Source: an uncultured Alphaproteobacteria bacterium
Lineage (GTDB): Bacteria; Pseudomonadota; Alphaproteobacteria; Rs-D84
Direction: 5' to 3'
DNA length: 50,415 nucleotides
Assembly (NCBI GenBank): GCA_904502095.1
Contig: CAJGDG010000007.1
Location: 1 to 50,415 of the forward strand
Shown: piece by piece, positions 8,068 to 17,117 of the stretch
Position numbering within the stretch: position 1 is the stretch's first letter
How the letters are laid out: every line of letters starts with the position of its first letter
Notes under the pieces: model-generated
What the model saw: the letters and a program-made list of their open reading frames with translations, nothing else
The model's database searches: none
What the model was told of the DNA's origin: nothing
Position numbers and translations under genes: made by a program

Positions 8068-9156
8068 ATGCTGACTAATTACTTTTTAAATCACAATTTT
8101 TCGTTTTTTGCCAGTGGTTGGACTCAATTCGCAGGCGGCTTTTTTGTTGCGTTTATGATAATGCTGTTGCTGGGGCGTCCGTTTATTCGTTTTATGCGCG
8201 CTGTCCAGAAAAAGGGTCAGCCAATCAGTGAAAATGTACCAAATGCACATCGTAAGAAGGCTGGAACACCAACAATGGGCGGCATATTACTTGTGTTGGC
8301 TGTTTTGACGGGTTCATTGTTGTTTATGCCATTGTATAATCCAACAGGTTGGATTGCGCTGGCTGCATTGGTAATGTTTGCGGTGTTGGGGTTTGTTGAT
8401 GACTATAAAAAAGTTGTGTCTCAATCTAAAAAGGCATCAAATGGTCTGTCGCCTATGACGCGTCTGATTGCCGAAGGTGTGTTTGTTGTAATCTTGGCGT
8501 ATCTGATTAACAAAACTATGCCGCCGTATATTCCGGAATATTCATTATCTATTGGTGCAGGAATTATTTTGCCGTTGGGGCTGTTGTACTATGTGTTTGC
8601 GTACTTTGTTATTTGCGGCAGTGCGAACGCCACTAATATAACAGACGGATTGGATGGCATGTTGTCTAAATTATATATGCCTGTGTTGATAGTTTTAGTT
8701 GTTGCGTTGTATGGCGCGACACGCATTGGTTTTATGGATACGGTAATGTTTTTACCAATGGCCAGCGGACTGTACGCTGCGCTGGGGGCGATGTTTGGTG
8801 CGGTTTTGGGATTTTTGTGGTATAACGCAAAGCCTGCGTCGATATTTATGGGCGATGTTGGGTCGCTGGCGTTGGGCGGTTTTATGGGAACTGTTGCGAT
8901 GCTGTTAAAGGCTGAATTAGTAATGGGTATTGCAGCGGGTATGATGGTTTTGATTTTGTTGTCGTCTTTTATACAAACAATGTATTTCAAGGCTACGCGC
9001 AAAATTACGGGTACAGGCCGTCGTGTGTTCTTGCGCGCGCCGTTGCACCATCATTTTGAAGAACTGGGTTGGCCAGAAACAAAGATAGTAGAACGCTTTT
9101 TTGTTTTGTCTATATTGTTCTCTGGTTTGGCGCTGGTGTTCTTGAAATTCGCATAA
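8068..9156 (+). CDS. mraY: Phospho-N-acetylmuramoyl-pentapeptide-transferase
   Basis: MraY transfers phospho-MurNAc-pentapeptide from UDP to undecaprenyl phosphate, making lipid I at the inner membrane. The 362-residue length is normal and about ten membrane segments are visible. Family motifs are present: NAHRKKAGTPTMGGIL (about residues 60-75), the Mg2+-binding FVDDYKK, NATNITDGLDGM, and FMGDVGSLALGG with the C-terminal APLHHHFEELGW. A strong AAGGAAAGG site precedes the ATG. ftsW starts 11 bases after the stop. murD, which normally stands between mraY and ftsW, is absent here. Confidence 0.97.
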   Translation: MLTNYFLNHNFSFFASGWTQFAGGFFVAFMIMLLLGRPFIRFMRAVQKKGQPISENVPNAHRKKAGTPTMGGILLVLAVLTGSLLFMPLYNPTGWIALAALVMFAVLGFVDDYKKVVSQSKKASNGLSPMTRLIAEGVFVVILAYLINKTMPPYIPEYSLSIGAGIILPLGLLYYVFAYFVICGSANATNITDGLDGMLSKLYMPVLIVLVVALYGATRIGFMDTVMFLPMASGLYAALGAMFGAVLGFLWYNAKPASIFMGDVGSLALGGFMGTVAMLLKAELVMGIAAGMMVLILLSSFIQTMYFKATRKITGTGRRVFLRAPLHHHFEELGWPETKIVERFFVLSILFSGLALVFLKFA

Positions 9157-9167
9157 AGTAAAAAGAT

Positions 9168-10316
9168 ATGTTCAGAATTAAACGCAGTGACGAAAGTAAA
9201 TTAACCAGTTGGTATTTTGAAATAGACCGCCGTCTATTAGGGTGTATTTTATTGCTGGTTTTGTTGTCGGTAATATTTGCGCTGTCTGCGGGGTCTGTTG
9301 CAGCGGAACGCATCGGTCAAAGTTGGCATTTCTTTTTAGTCAAAGCGATACCTTTTTATCTGATTGGTTTGGCTGTTTTGTTTGGGACCAGTTTTTTAAA
9401 TAAAAAACAAGTGTTGTTGTTGTCGGGCGCAAATCTGGCATTTGGTCTGGCGTTATTGCCGTTAACTGTTGTTGCTCCGCATATAATAAATAATTCGGCG
9501 CGTTTTGTGTCGTTTGGTTTTGTTAATATTATGCCTGCCGATATTATGAAGCCTGGCTTTGTTATAATGACTGCGTATTTCTTGGCCAAGATGAAAGAGC
9601 GTTATGGTGCCAATATTTTCTTTAATAAATCTGCGTGGCGTTTTGACACATGGTTAAGTTGGTCTTATTATCTGGCACTGTTTGGTATTGTTGAATTTGT
9701 AATCTTTTTCCATCCCGATTTTGGTACGGCGGTTTTGTATGGATTGGTTTTGTCTGCGATGATGTTTATTGCAGGTTTGCCATTGGTTTTAATTCCGGTT
9801 TTAATGGGCGTTGGTTTCTTTGGTTTGGTTGTGGCGTTCTTTACACTGCCGCACGTGCATCGTCGAATAATTTCGTTCTTTACAGGTTCAGGCGATACAT
9901 ATCAGGTTGACCAGTCTGTAAATTCAATTCGTCATGGTGGATTGCTGGGCAGTGGCGATGATGCGTTTGTAAAGCAGTCTTTGCCTGATGCGCATACTGA
10001 CTTTATTTTTGCGGCGATTGCCGAAGATTTGGGTGCGATATTGGCGTGTGGATTGTTGGTTGTTTTATTTTGCGTGTTTCGCAGATTGATTGTAAATGCG
10101 ACTAATTCACGCGATTTATTTGTTTTATATGCGGCGGGCGGAACGGCTGCGCTGTTTGCGTCGCAAATATGCTTTAATATGCTGACAACATTAAATTTGT
10201 TTGCGCCCAAGGGAATGACGCTGCCGTTTATTTCGTATGGTGGCAGTTCTTTGGTTGCTTATTGCTTGCTGTTTGGAATGGTGTTGGCAATTATTCGTGA
10301 AGATAAATGGAAATAA
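9168..10316 (+). CDS. ftsW: FtsW, SEDS peptidoglycan glycosyltransferase of the divisome
   Basis: A 382-residue polytopic SEDS-family protein with roughly ten membrane segments. Family features include the HPDFGTAVLYG segment (about residue 182), the SLPDAHTDFIFAAIAEDLG loop (about 270-290), and the C-terminal GMTLPFISYGGSSLVAYCLLFGMVLAI. FtsW and RodA are hard to separate by eye; the location between mraY and murG argues for FtsW, the septal polymerase that works with PBP3. No strong ribosome binding site is visible in the 11-base gap, so translation may be coupled to mraY. Confidence 0.9.
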   Translation: MFRIKRSDESKLTSWYFEIDRRLLGCILLLVLLSVIFALSAGSVAAERIGQSWHFFLVKAIPFYLIGLAVLFGTSFLNKKQVLLLSGANLAFGLALLPLTVVAPHIINNSARFVSFGFVNIMPADIMKPGFVIMTAYFLAKMKERYGANIFFNKSAWRFDTWLSWSYYLALFGIVEFVIFFHPDFGTAVLYGLVLSAMMFIAGLPLVLIPVLMGVGFFGLVVAFFTLPHVHRRIISFFTGSGDTYQVDQSVNSIRHGGLLGSGDDAFVKQSLPDAHTDFIFAAIAEDLGAILACGLLVVLFCVFRRLIVNATNSRDLFVLYAAGGTAALFASQICFNMLTTLNLFAPKGMTLPFISYGGSSLVAYCLLFGMVLAIIREDKWK

Positions 10317-10335
10317 TATAACAAGGGGTTCTGTT

Positions 10336-11379
10336 ATGAAAATATGGATTGCAACAGGTGGCACAGGCGGACATGTTTATCCTGCGTTAAGTGTTGCGAC
10401 AGAATTAGTTGCGCGTGGTCATCGTGTGACAATTTCTTGTGATGGTCGTGTGCGTGATATGGTTTGTCGTGATATGCCGCGTGGCGCGCGCGTTGTTCAT
10501 ATTTGGGCGTCAGGTGTCGGCGCAAAAAGTCGCATAAAACAAATGTGGGCTTTGTTTAAAATTGGCGTGTCTGCATTGGCGTTGACTGTGCGTTTTATGT
10601 TTGTGCGTCCTGCGCGCGTTGTTGCGTTTGGTGGGTATGCGTCTGTGCCGGCTGTGTTTGCGGCGCATGTTTGGGGTGTGCCTACATTTTTACATGAACA
10701 AAATGCGGCGATTGGTCGTGCGAATAAATTCGCAATGCGTTGGGTAAAAACTTTGATGACCAGCTTTCCAACGGTTTCTGGTATAACAAATTCATCAACG
10801 CGAGTAGTTTATACAGGGCTTCCTGTGCGCGCAGACTTTTTATCGTACGCTGGTGCGCCATTGCCAAACGCGTCGCGTTTGCTGGTGACAGGTGGGTCGC
10901 TGGGTGCACAAATTTTAGACGATATTGTTCCAGGGGCTGTGTCAGCGATGAAAAACAAAAAGATTTTTGTCACACATCAAACGCGTCCGGAAAATGTTGA
11001 AAAATTGCAGCGCTTTTATGCGGACAAAAAAATCCATGCTAATGTTTTGTCGTTTGTTCATGATATGGCAGGCGCGATTGCTGGCGCAGATTTAGTCATT
11101 GGTCGCAGCGGTGCCAGCACAGTTGTAGAATTGCAGACGATTGGTCGGCCTGCGATATTGGTGCCGTTGGGAATTAATCCAGACCAGGCTGCTAATGCGG
11201 ACAGTTTTGCAAAAAATGGTGGCGGGTTTGCAATTGCGCAGTCGCGGTTTACGACTAAATGGCTGTCTGCCACATTGTCTGAATTGTTTGATAATCCGTC
11301 CAGACTTTCAAAAATGGCGCAAAAAGCATTGGTAAAAAACGATGCTGTTAAATTGATTGCGGACGAAATAACAAAATAA
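10336..11379 (+). CDS. murG: MurG, lipid II-forming N-acetylglucosaminyltransferase
   Basis: MurG adds GlcNAc from UDP-GlcNAc to lipid I on the cytoplasmic face of the membrane. The start is ATG 10336, preceded by AAGGGG; an upstream in-frame extension reaches back into ftsW and is not used. The 347-residue protein opens with WIATGGTGGHVYPALSVA, the donor-proximal glycine loop. VAFGGYASVPAVFAAHVWGVPTFLHEQNAAIGRANK follows near residue 100, then TGGSLGAQILDDIVP, and GRSGASTVVELQTIGRPAILVP with DQAANA in the UDP-GlcNAc site. murC and ddl do not follow it here. Confidence 0.97.
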   Translation: MKIWIATGGTGGHVYPALSVATELVARGHRVTISCDGRVRDMVCRDMPRGARVVHIWASGVGAKSRIKQMWALFKIGVSALALTVRFMFVRPARVVAFGGYASVPAVFAAHVWGVPTFLHEQNAAIGRANKFAMRWVKTLMTSFPTVSGITNSSTRVVYTGLPVRADFLSYAGAPLPNASRLLVTGGSLGAQILDDIVPGAVSAMKNKKIFVTHQTRPENVEKLQRFYADKKIHANVLSFVHDMAGAIAGADLVIGRSGASTVVELQTIGRPAILVPLGINPDQAANADSFAKNGGGFAIAQSRFTTKWLSATLSELFDNPSRLSKMAQKALVKNDAVKLIADEITK

Positions 11380-11402
11380 ATAAATTTGACGCATTTTTCT
11401 GC

Positions 11403-11432
11403 TTGCGTGCGATTCGTCATTTGTTCTATGAT
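11403..11432 (+). promoter_or_regulatory. Candidate promoter for the OmpA-like gene and comF
   Basis: TTGCGT (11403-11408) and TATGAT (11427-11432) with an 18-base spacer, 20 bases before ATG 11453, which has an AAGGAAAGG site. Confidence 0.45.
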
Positions 11433-11452
11433 AGAAACGGAAGGAAAGGAAA

Positions 11453-12691
11453 ATGCGTCGTATTACAATCTCTGTATTGTCTGTTTTGCTTGCGTTGCCG
11501 GCGTTTGCCAGTGCGCGTTTGCCGGTGGTTAACATTGCGTCTGGTGGCGTGTCTGCACGCGCTGCGTTTGGTGCGACTGAAAAAGTTGCTGCAAAAAATG
11601 ATGTTAAGAAGGCTGTGCCAACCCGTACTAAAAAGGTTGTTTCGCGCAGTGCAAAAAAAGCGGTTTCTGCACCGGTTGTGTCTGCGGATGTGGGTGAAAA
11701 GATTGCGGCAAATTCGGATGTTTTGGTGCCCCGTCGTCCCAGTGCGGATTTGTGGGCAAAAAATGACAGCGCGTTGCGTATGCCAAATGTTAGTGAGTTT
11801 TCTGTGATTCGTACAGATTCCCTTTTGCCAGAGGAGAGAATTGACCAAACAGCATCTGTTGCGCCGACAAATTCTGTGGTGGAAAAGTCTGAATTGGATG
11901 CGCAAATTGCGCGTTTGAACGACCTGCAGCGTCGCGCGTCTGACAGTGTTCGTACTGTGTCGAACCGTGTGATTGCTGCGCCGATTGCCCAGGCAGAAAA
12001 AACAACGGTTGCAGTGGATGAAAAGCAAAATGTTTCATTGCGCAGAATGGTCGTTGAGATGAATGACGAACCAGATGTTGTCGTGCACAGTGTGAAAAAA
12101 AACACTTCACCACGTGTTGCGGCGGCGCGCGAAGATATGACATCTATGTCGCCAACACAACTTCGTCAGGCGTTCAGAAAAACTTTCCTGTCGGAAAACA
12201 AGCATTTGTCGACATATAAAATGGATGATGCGTTTGATGTTGTCAGCGATATGTCCAGTTCGATAGAAGGTTTTACGGCCAAGGCTGATTTGTCCGAGGC
12301 TGGCAGTGGAATTCGTCCATTGGAAATAAAAATAAATTTCCGTAATGAAGATTCTGCGTTGTCGCGCGCAAATTACACTTTGTTAACAGAATATGCAGGT
12401 ATTGTTGTGAATCGTCCAACGCGTGCGATTCAGATCGCAATACCGCAGTATATGACAACTGATGCGGATGCCAGAAAATTAGCAGCGCGCCGTTTGGCGA
12501 TTGTTGAACAGGTTTTGACTGATAACGGTGTTTCTAAACAGCGTATAGTTCCTGTTTTGTCGCAACGTGATGAGCCGGGTTTTGTGCTGCGTGTTATTTC
12601 TCGTGATCAGTATGAGACGTTGACCCAGCAAAAGCGTGATATGTTTGGTGACAGTGTTGGGAAAAAAACTTATAAAAGTATGTCGTGGTAA
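11453..12691 (+). CDS. Exported protein with C-terminal OmpA-like domain
   Basis: A 412-residue protein with a clear signal peptide (MRRITISVLSVLLALPAFASA). Residues about 25-260 are low complexity, rich in Ala, Val, Ser and Lys, and probably extended. The C-terminal 130 residues resemble an OmpA-like peptidoglycan-binding fold: IKINFRNEDSALSRANYTLL, a second strand IQIAIPQY, then DARKLAARRLAIVEQVLTDNGVSKQRI. The classical diaminopimelate-binding Asp and Arg cannot be confirmed by eye. It probably lies in the periplasm or outer membrane and contacts peptidoglycan. Its stop overlaps the comF start by 7 bases, so translation is likely coupled. Confidence 0.65.
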   Translation: MRRITISVLSVLLALPAFASARLPVVNIASGGVSARAAFGATEKVAAKNDVKKAVPTRTKKVVSRSAKKAVSAPVVSADVGEKIAANSDVLVPRRPSADLWAKNDSALRMPNVSEFSVIRTDSLLPEERIDQTASVAPTNSVVEKSELDAQIARLNDLQRRASDSVRTVSNRVIAAPIAQAEKTTVAVDEKQNVSLRRMVVEMNDEPDVVVHSVKKNTSPRVAAAREDMTSMSPTQLRQAFRKTFLSENKHLSTYKMDDAFDVVSDMSSSIEGFTAKADLSEAGSGIRPLEIKINFRNEDSALSRANYTLLTEYAGIVVNRPTRAIQIAIPQYMTTDADARKLAARRLAIVEQVLTDNGVSKQRIVPVLSQRDEPGFVLRVISRDQYETLTQQKRDMFGDSVGKKTYKSMSW

Positions 12692-13407
12692 AACTTTTCA
12701 AAAAATTAACAGAATTTTTGTTTCCGCCGGCGTGTCCATTGTGTGATACGCCGGTGTCTGCACATGGTCAATTGTGTGTGGATTGTTGGGCGGCAATAAA
12801 TTGGATAGATAATCCAAAGTGTGTGAAATGCGGATACCCGTTTCCGGCAGATTTAGATTTAGGTGGTGCGCCATTGTGTCCGGTGTGTGCGTCCGGTAAT
12901 TGTGAGCTGGATTGGATTCGCAGTGCGTGTGTATATGATGACGCTTCGCGTTCGTCGATGTTGCCGTTTAAGCACGGCGGTCGCACAAAATATGCTTTGT
13001 TTATGTCGCGTGCGATGATATGGGCTTTGCGGGATATAGATGTTGATGCAGATATTGTTATGCCTGTGCCGCTGGCGAACAAGCGTTTGTTTAAACGTGG
13101 CTATAATCAGGCGACTTTATTGGCGCGTCCGATTGCGCGTGCGTTGGGGTTAAAGATGGATTTAGATTCTGTTGCACGCCGCCATCGTGAAAATATGGGG
13201 CATAAAAATATGCGTGAGCGCGCAGAAAATATTAGAGGCGTATTCCGTGTTATGAAACCAGAAAATGTTCGTGGCAAAAGAATTTTGTTGGTTGACGATG
13301 TTATGACGACTGGTGCAACTTTTGGTGAATTGCGCCGTGTATTGATGCGTGCGGGTGCGACGGCTGTATATGGTGTGACATTTTGTCGCGTTGTCCGTGC
13401 GATTTAA
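12685..13407 (+). CDS. comF: ComF family amidophosphoribosyltransferase-like protein
   Basis: A 240-residue ComF/GntX-type protein starting at GTG 12685 inside the end of the previous gene. The N-terminus holds a zinc-finger set of cysteine pairs (CPLC, CVDC, CVKC, CPVC between residues 18 and 71). The C-terminal phosphoribosyltransferase fold shows KRLFKRGYNQATLLA and the PRPP loop ILLVDDVMTTGAT (about residues 198-210). In competent bacteria ComF is needed for uptake of single-stranded DNA. A comEC homologue lies 17 kb downstream, so both parts of a DNA-import route are present. Confidence 0.9.
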   Translation: MVKLFKKLTEFLFPPACPLCDTPVSAHGQLCVDCWAAINWIDNPKCVKCGYPFPADLDLGGAPLCPVCASGNCELDWIRSACVYDDASRSSMLPFKHGGRTKYALFMSRAMIWALRDIDVDADIVMPVPLANKRLFKRGYNQATLLARPIARALGLKMDLDSVARRHRENMGHKNMRERAENIRGVFRVMKPENVRGKRILLVDDVMTTGATFGELRRVLMRAGATAVYGVTFCRVVRAI

Positions 13408-13766
13408 TTTCTGGTGTTTTGGTCTTTTATGGCGCGTAAAAAAGCGTTTTGTTGTGCCAGTATTTCTTGGCGAATAATTTTGTTGGAACACATTGTTAAT
13501 AGTTTTCTGATTGCGCTGACATCTGGGTTAGAACTTTTTTGATTAATTGGCGCAGCTGTTTCTGCTACGACAATATCGTTGATGGTAATTGTATAATTGC
13601 AAAAAATAGTTTTGTCTTCAATGTGTGAGTATTCTGAAAAAAACATCGCCTGTATTTCGTCGTCTGGGTCTTCGACAAAGTAAACCGCGACGCCGTCGTG
13701 CATATCAGAAGATACATGGCGGTTTTTTATAAGAAATTCAAGATATTCACGGATGTTTTTTTTCAT
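13404..13766 (-). CDS. Hypothetical protein
   Basis: A 120-residue protein taken from ATG 13766; a TTG at 13805 would lengthen it but enters the terminator region. It has no signal peptide or membrane segment. The middle (AVYFVEDPDDEIQAMFFSEYSHIEDKT) looks like a beta-rich soluble domain and the end is helical. I do not recognise the family. It stands where rnpA would normally follow rpmH but does not resemble the RNase P protein. Its 3' end overlaps that of comF by 4 bases. Confidence 0.55.
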   Translation of the reverse strand: MKKNIREYLEFLIKNRHVSSDMHDGVAVYFVEDPDDEIQAMFFSEYSHIEDKTIFCNYTITINDIVVAETAAPINQKSSNPDVSAIRKLLTMCSNKIIRQEILAQQNAFLRAIKDQNTRN

Positions 13767-13820
13767 GAAATAAATGTTGGCACAATAAACTGGTTTGTCA
13801 AGCAAAAAAAAGAAAAATAA

Positions 13821-13843
13821 AAAACCCCGTTTGGGGTTTTTTT
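13821..13843 (-). terminator. Terminator of rpmH
   Basis: AAAACCCC, loop GTTT, GGGGTTTT plus further T. The stem is symmetric in A/T and would work on either strand. It lies at the end of rpmH and before the next minus-strand gene. Confidence 0.85.
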
Positions 13844-13994
13844 AGTTTGCTGCTGTTGCAGCTAATCTTTTGCGTCCAGCCGCACGACGACGATTCAAAA
13901 CATCGCGGCCACCAGCAGTTGCCATTCTTGCACGAAAACCGTGTGTGCGAACACGACGTGTCTTAGAAGGTTGATATGTACGTTTTGTTGCCAT
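13842..13994 (-). CDS. rpmH: 50S ribosomal protein L34
   Basis: A 50-residue basic protein that is easily missed because of its size. It reads MATKRTYQPSKTRRVRTHGF and then RARMATAGGRDVLNRRRAAG, ending RKRLAATAAN, the classical L34 sequence of the large ribosomal subunit. AAGGAC precedes its ATG by 8 bases. L34 normally heads rpmH-rnpA beside dnaA. Here it is isolated between a hypothetical gene and gyrA, with its own terminator. Confidence 0.97.
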   Translation of the reverse strand: MATKRTYQPSKTRRVRTHGFRARMATAGGRDVLNRRRAAGRKRLAATAAN

Positions 13995-14127
13995 GACTTA
14001 TGTCCTTACGTTATATTTTTACTTTCTTTTTTGTTTTCGTTGCGCCAGAGCAGCATCGTATTTAGCGCGTCGAAAAAATCCGTTTGTGCACCTATTTAAT
14101 CACAGGTTTTATAAAAACGCAACCTTT

Positions 14128-14223
14128 TTATTTAGATTTTATCAAACCAGCGGATTTCAGGCCTTCGATAATCATATAGTATATAAAAATATATGCAAAC
14201 AATTTCCAGAATGGTAAAAACAT
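14128..14223 (-). CDS. Possible 31-residue membrane microprotein
   Basis: On the minus strand an ATG at 14223 follows an AAAGGA site by about 9 bases and opens a frame of 31 codons (MFLPFWKLFAYIFIYYMIIE, then GLKSAGLIKSK). The first half is hydrophobic and aromatic, the end basic, as in small single-pass membrane proteins. It lies upstream of rpmH in the same direction. Such a frame could occur by chance in AT-rich DNA, so this is tentative. Confidence 0.3.
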   Translation of the reverse strand: MFLPFWKLFAYIFIYYMIIEGLKSAGLIKSK

Positions 14224-14306
14224 TGTTATTTGTCCTTTGTTATTTTGTTGTGTTTATTGTAATCACAAAGTGTATTTTTGTCAAGTTATTTTTTTGGCTT
14301 TATTTC

Positions 14307-14336
14307 TTGACCCAAAGCGCAAAAATCTGCTATGTT
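14307..14336 (+). promoter_or_regulatory. Promoter of gyrA
   Basis: TTGACC (14307-14312) and TATGTT (14331-14336), spacer 18, placed about 30 bases before the gyrA start codon. The rest of 13995-14306 holds only the possible microprotein and AT-rich DNA. Confidence 0.6.
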
Positions 14337-14366
14337 TTGTATGTAAAAAACATAGGGAAAGGTAGT

Positions 14367-17114
14367 ATGTCAGAAATTATAAATGAAGTTAATGAAATCC
14401 GCGTTCCTCAGTCGTCGTTGGAACACGAAATGCGTACCAGTTTCTTGGATTATGCGATGTCTGTTATTGTTGATCGTGCATTGCCGGATGTTCGTGACGG
14501 GTGCAAGCCGGTACATCGCAGAATTTTGTATGTTATGAACGATGTTGCGCCTGCGACTAAACCGACTGTTAAATCGGCGCGTATTGTCGGTGATGTTATG
14601 GGTAAATACCATCCGCATGGCGACAGTTCTATTTACGAAGCGATGGTTCGTATGGGCCAGGATTTTTCCATGGGCGAAATGTTGGTCCAGGGGCAGGGTA
14701 ACTTTGGTTCGCGCGATGGGGACAAAGCTGCGGCCATGCGTTATACCGAAGCGCGCTTGTCTAAACTGGGCGCAACCCTGATGGACGATATGGACAAAGA
14801 TACTGTTGATTGGCAGCCTAACTTTGATGGTTCTTTGCAGGAACCGGTTGTTCTGCCAGCAAAGTTTCCAAACTTTTTGGTAAATGGCGGTTCGGGTATT
14901 GCTGTTGGTATGGCGACAAATGTGCCAACATATAATCTGGGCGAAATTTGCAATGGTATTTTGGCTGTTTTGGACAACAAAGATGTTTCTGATGATGAAT
15001 TGTTTTCTATTATTCCGGGGCCAGATTTCCCAACAGGTGCAATAATTATGGGGCGTGCCGGTGCGTACAAGGCACATACAACAGGTCGTGGTTCAATTAT
15101 TATTCGTTCGAAAACGCATATCGAAGATTTTCGTGATCATCAGGCTATTATTGTTGATGAAATTCCATATCAGGTCAACAAGGCCCAGATGATTATCAAA
15201 ATTGCAGAGTTGATAAAAGACAAAAGAATCGAAGGTATTTCCGAAATTCGCGATGAATCGTCCAAAGAAGGGTTGCGTATTGTTATTGAATTAAAGCGCG
15301 ACGCAATTGCAGATGTTGTGTTGAATCATTTGTTCCAATACACAGAAATGCAAACCAGTTTTCCTGTTAATATGATGGCGTTGAATCGTGGGCGACCAAT
15401 GTTGTTCAATGTTCGTGGCGTGCTGGATGCATTTATTGAATTTCGTGGCGAAGTTATCCGTCGCCGTACAATTTTTGATTTGAACAAGGCGCGCAATCGT
15501 GCGCATACATTGTTGGGATTGTCTGTTGCTGTTGGTAATTTGGATGAAGTTATCGAATTGATAAAGTCCAGCCCAAATCCAGAGGCCGCACGCGAGGCAT
15601 TAATTGCGCGTGGTTGGCGTGCATCTGATATTGAATCTTATATTCAATTGATTGACGATCCAAACACAGAATACAAAGACGGTATGTTCTATATGTCCGA
15701 AGATCAGGCGCGTGCAATTTTGGAATTGCAATTGCATCGTTTGACAGGTCTGGAACGCGATAAAATCCACGATGATTTGACGGCGCTTGGTGCAACAATT
15801 CGTGATTTGCTGGAAATCTTGGGCAGTGCGGAACGCATTACTCAGATTATCCGCGATGAAACAATTGCTGTGCGTGATAATTGGGCGTCTCCTCGTCGTA
15901 CAGAAATTTCTGATGCAGAAATCGATATTGATATCGAAGACTTGATTGCGCGTGAAGATATGGTTGTGACCGTATCTAATACAGGCTATATCAAGCGTGT
16001 CGCATTGGATACATATCGTGCACAAAAACGTGGTGGCAAAGGACGCAATGCGATGGCGACCAAAGAAGACGACTATGTTGTTCAGGTGTTTGTTGCAAAT
16101 ACGCATACGCCATTGCTGTTCTTTAGCTCCAAGGGATTGTGCTATAAATTAAAAACATATAAATTACCCGAAGCGGCCGCTGCGGCCAAGGGACGTCCGT
16201 TGATTAACCTGTTGCCGTTGGCGCAGGGCGAAACAATCACGGCAATCTTGCCTGTTCCAGAAGAAGATGCAGAACGTGCAAAAGAATCTGACAAAGAACA
16301 ATTCTTGATGTTTGCAACAGCGTCTGGCACCGTTCGTCGCAATCGTATGAGTGATTTTGACTCTATTCGTGCAAACGGTAAAATTGCAATGAAATTGGAC
16401 GAAGGTGACAGTTTGATTTCTGTTCTGCCGTGTGCCGAAGATCAAGATGTTTTGCTGACAACATATCGTGGTCGTGCGATCAGATTTGCTGTGCCAGAAA
16501 TTCGTATCTTTGCTGGCCGCAATTCGACTGGTGTTCGTGGTATTACATTGGGCAAAGACGACAGAATTATCGGTATGGCGATGTTGAACCATGGGGAATC
16601 TGATTCTGCTGTTCGTGCTGCGTATATTAAACAATCGCGTGCTGCGCGTCGTGCTGAAACCGGTATCGAAGAAGAAGCGTCAACAGACGAAGAAGAAACA
16701 ACATTGGTTTTGGATGATGCAAAAATGGCAGAATTGGCCGCGCGCGAAGAATTTATTTTGACGATTTCTGAAAATGGTTTTGGTAAACGCACCAGCTCAT
16801 ACGAATATCGTTTAACGCATCGTGGCGGTGGCGGTTTTGCTAATATTAAATTGGGTGGCAAAAACACTGCGGTTGCGGGTTCGTTCCCTGTGACAAATGA
16901 CCAAGATATTATCATGGTGACAGACGGTGGTAAAATTATTCGTACGCCTGTACATGACGTTCGTATCGCGGGCCGTTCGACTGCTGGTGTCACGCTGTTC
17001 CGTACAGCCGAAAACGAAAAGGTTGTGTCTGCGATTGCAATCGAAGGCGCGTCCGAAGACGCGGTTGTTGAATCTGATGCAGCAGATACAAATACCGCGG
17101 TTGTTTCAGAATAA
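14367..17114 (+). CDS. gyrA: DNA gyrase subunit A
   Basis: GyrA, 915 residues, starting at ATG 14367 behind AGGGAAAGG; an in-frame extension upstream covers the promoter and is rejected. The breakage-reunion domain has AAAMRYTEARLSKLG with the catalytic tyrosine and VNGGSGIAVGMATNVP. In the quinolone region KYHPHGDSSIYEAMVRM the serine matching E. coli Ser83 is present, and the residue matching Asp87 is Glu. The C-terminal pinwheel contains the GyrA box QKRGGKG, which separates it from ParC. An acidic stretch (GIEEEASTDEEETTLVLDD) interrupts the C-terminal domain. With GyrB it introduces negative supercoils using ATP. Confidence 0.97.
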   Translation: MSEIINEVNEIRVPQSSLEHEMRTSFLDYAMSVIVDRALPDVRDGCKPVHRRILYVMNDVAPATKPTVKSARIVGDVMGKYHPHGDSSIYEAMVRMGQDFSMGEMLVQGQGNFGSRDGDKAAAMRYTEARLSKLGATLMDDMDKDTVDWQPNFDGSLQEPVVLPAKFPNFLVNGGSGIAVGMATNVPTYNLGEICNGILAVLDNKDVSDDELFSIIPGPDFPTGAIIMGRAGAYKAHTTGRGSIIIRSKTHIEDFRDHQAIIVDEIPYQVNKAQMIIKIAELIKDKRIEGISEIRDESSKEGLRIVIELKRDAIADVVLNHLFQYTEMQTSFPVNMMALNRGRPMLFNVRGVLDAFIEFRGEVIRRRTIFDLNKARNRAHTLLGLSVAVGNLDEVIELIKSSPNPEAAREALIARGWRASDIESYIQLIDDPNTEYKDGMFYMSEDQARAILELQLHRLTGLERDKIHDDLTALGATIRDLLEILGSAERITQIIRDETIAVRDNWASPRRTEISDAEIDIDIEDLIAREDMVVTVSNTGYIKRVALDTYRAQKRGGKGRNAMATKEDDYVVQVFVANTHTPLLFFSSKGLCYKLKTYKLPEAAAAAKGRPLINLLPLAQGETITAILPVPEEDAERAKESDKEQFLMFATASGTVRRNRMSDFDSIRANGKIAMKLDEGDSLISVLPCAEDQDVLLTTYRGRAIRFAVPEIRIFAGRNSTGVRGITLGKDDRIIGMAMLNHGESDSAVRAAYIKQSRAARRAETGIEEEASTDEEETTLVLDDAKMAELAAREEFILTISENGFGKRTSSYEYRLTHRGGGGFANIKLGGKNTAVAGSFPVTNDQDIIMVTDGGKIIRTPVHDVRIAGRSTAGVTLFRTAENEKVVSAIAIEGASEDAVVESDAADTNTAVVSE

Positions 17115-17117
17115 TGG

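Noticed and set aside
11308..12143. Long minus-strand frames opposite the OmpA-like gene
   Set aside because: They result from biased codon use in the low-complexity region and have no recognisable domain or ribosome binding site.
14367..17114. The gyrase A gene as topoisomerase IV subunit parC
   Set aside because: A full GyrA box (QKRGGKG) and GyrA-like sequence around the active-site tyrosine favour GyrA.
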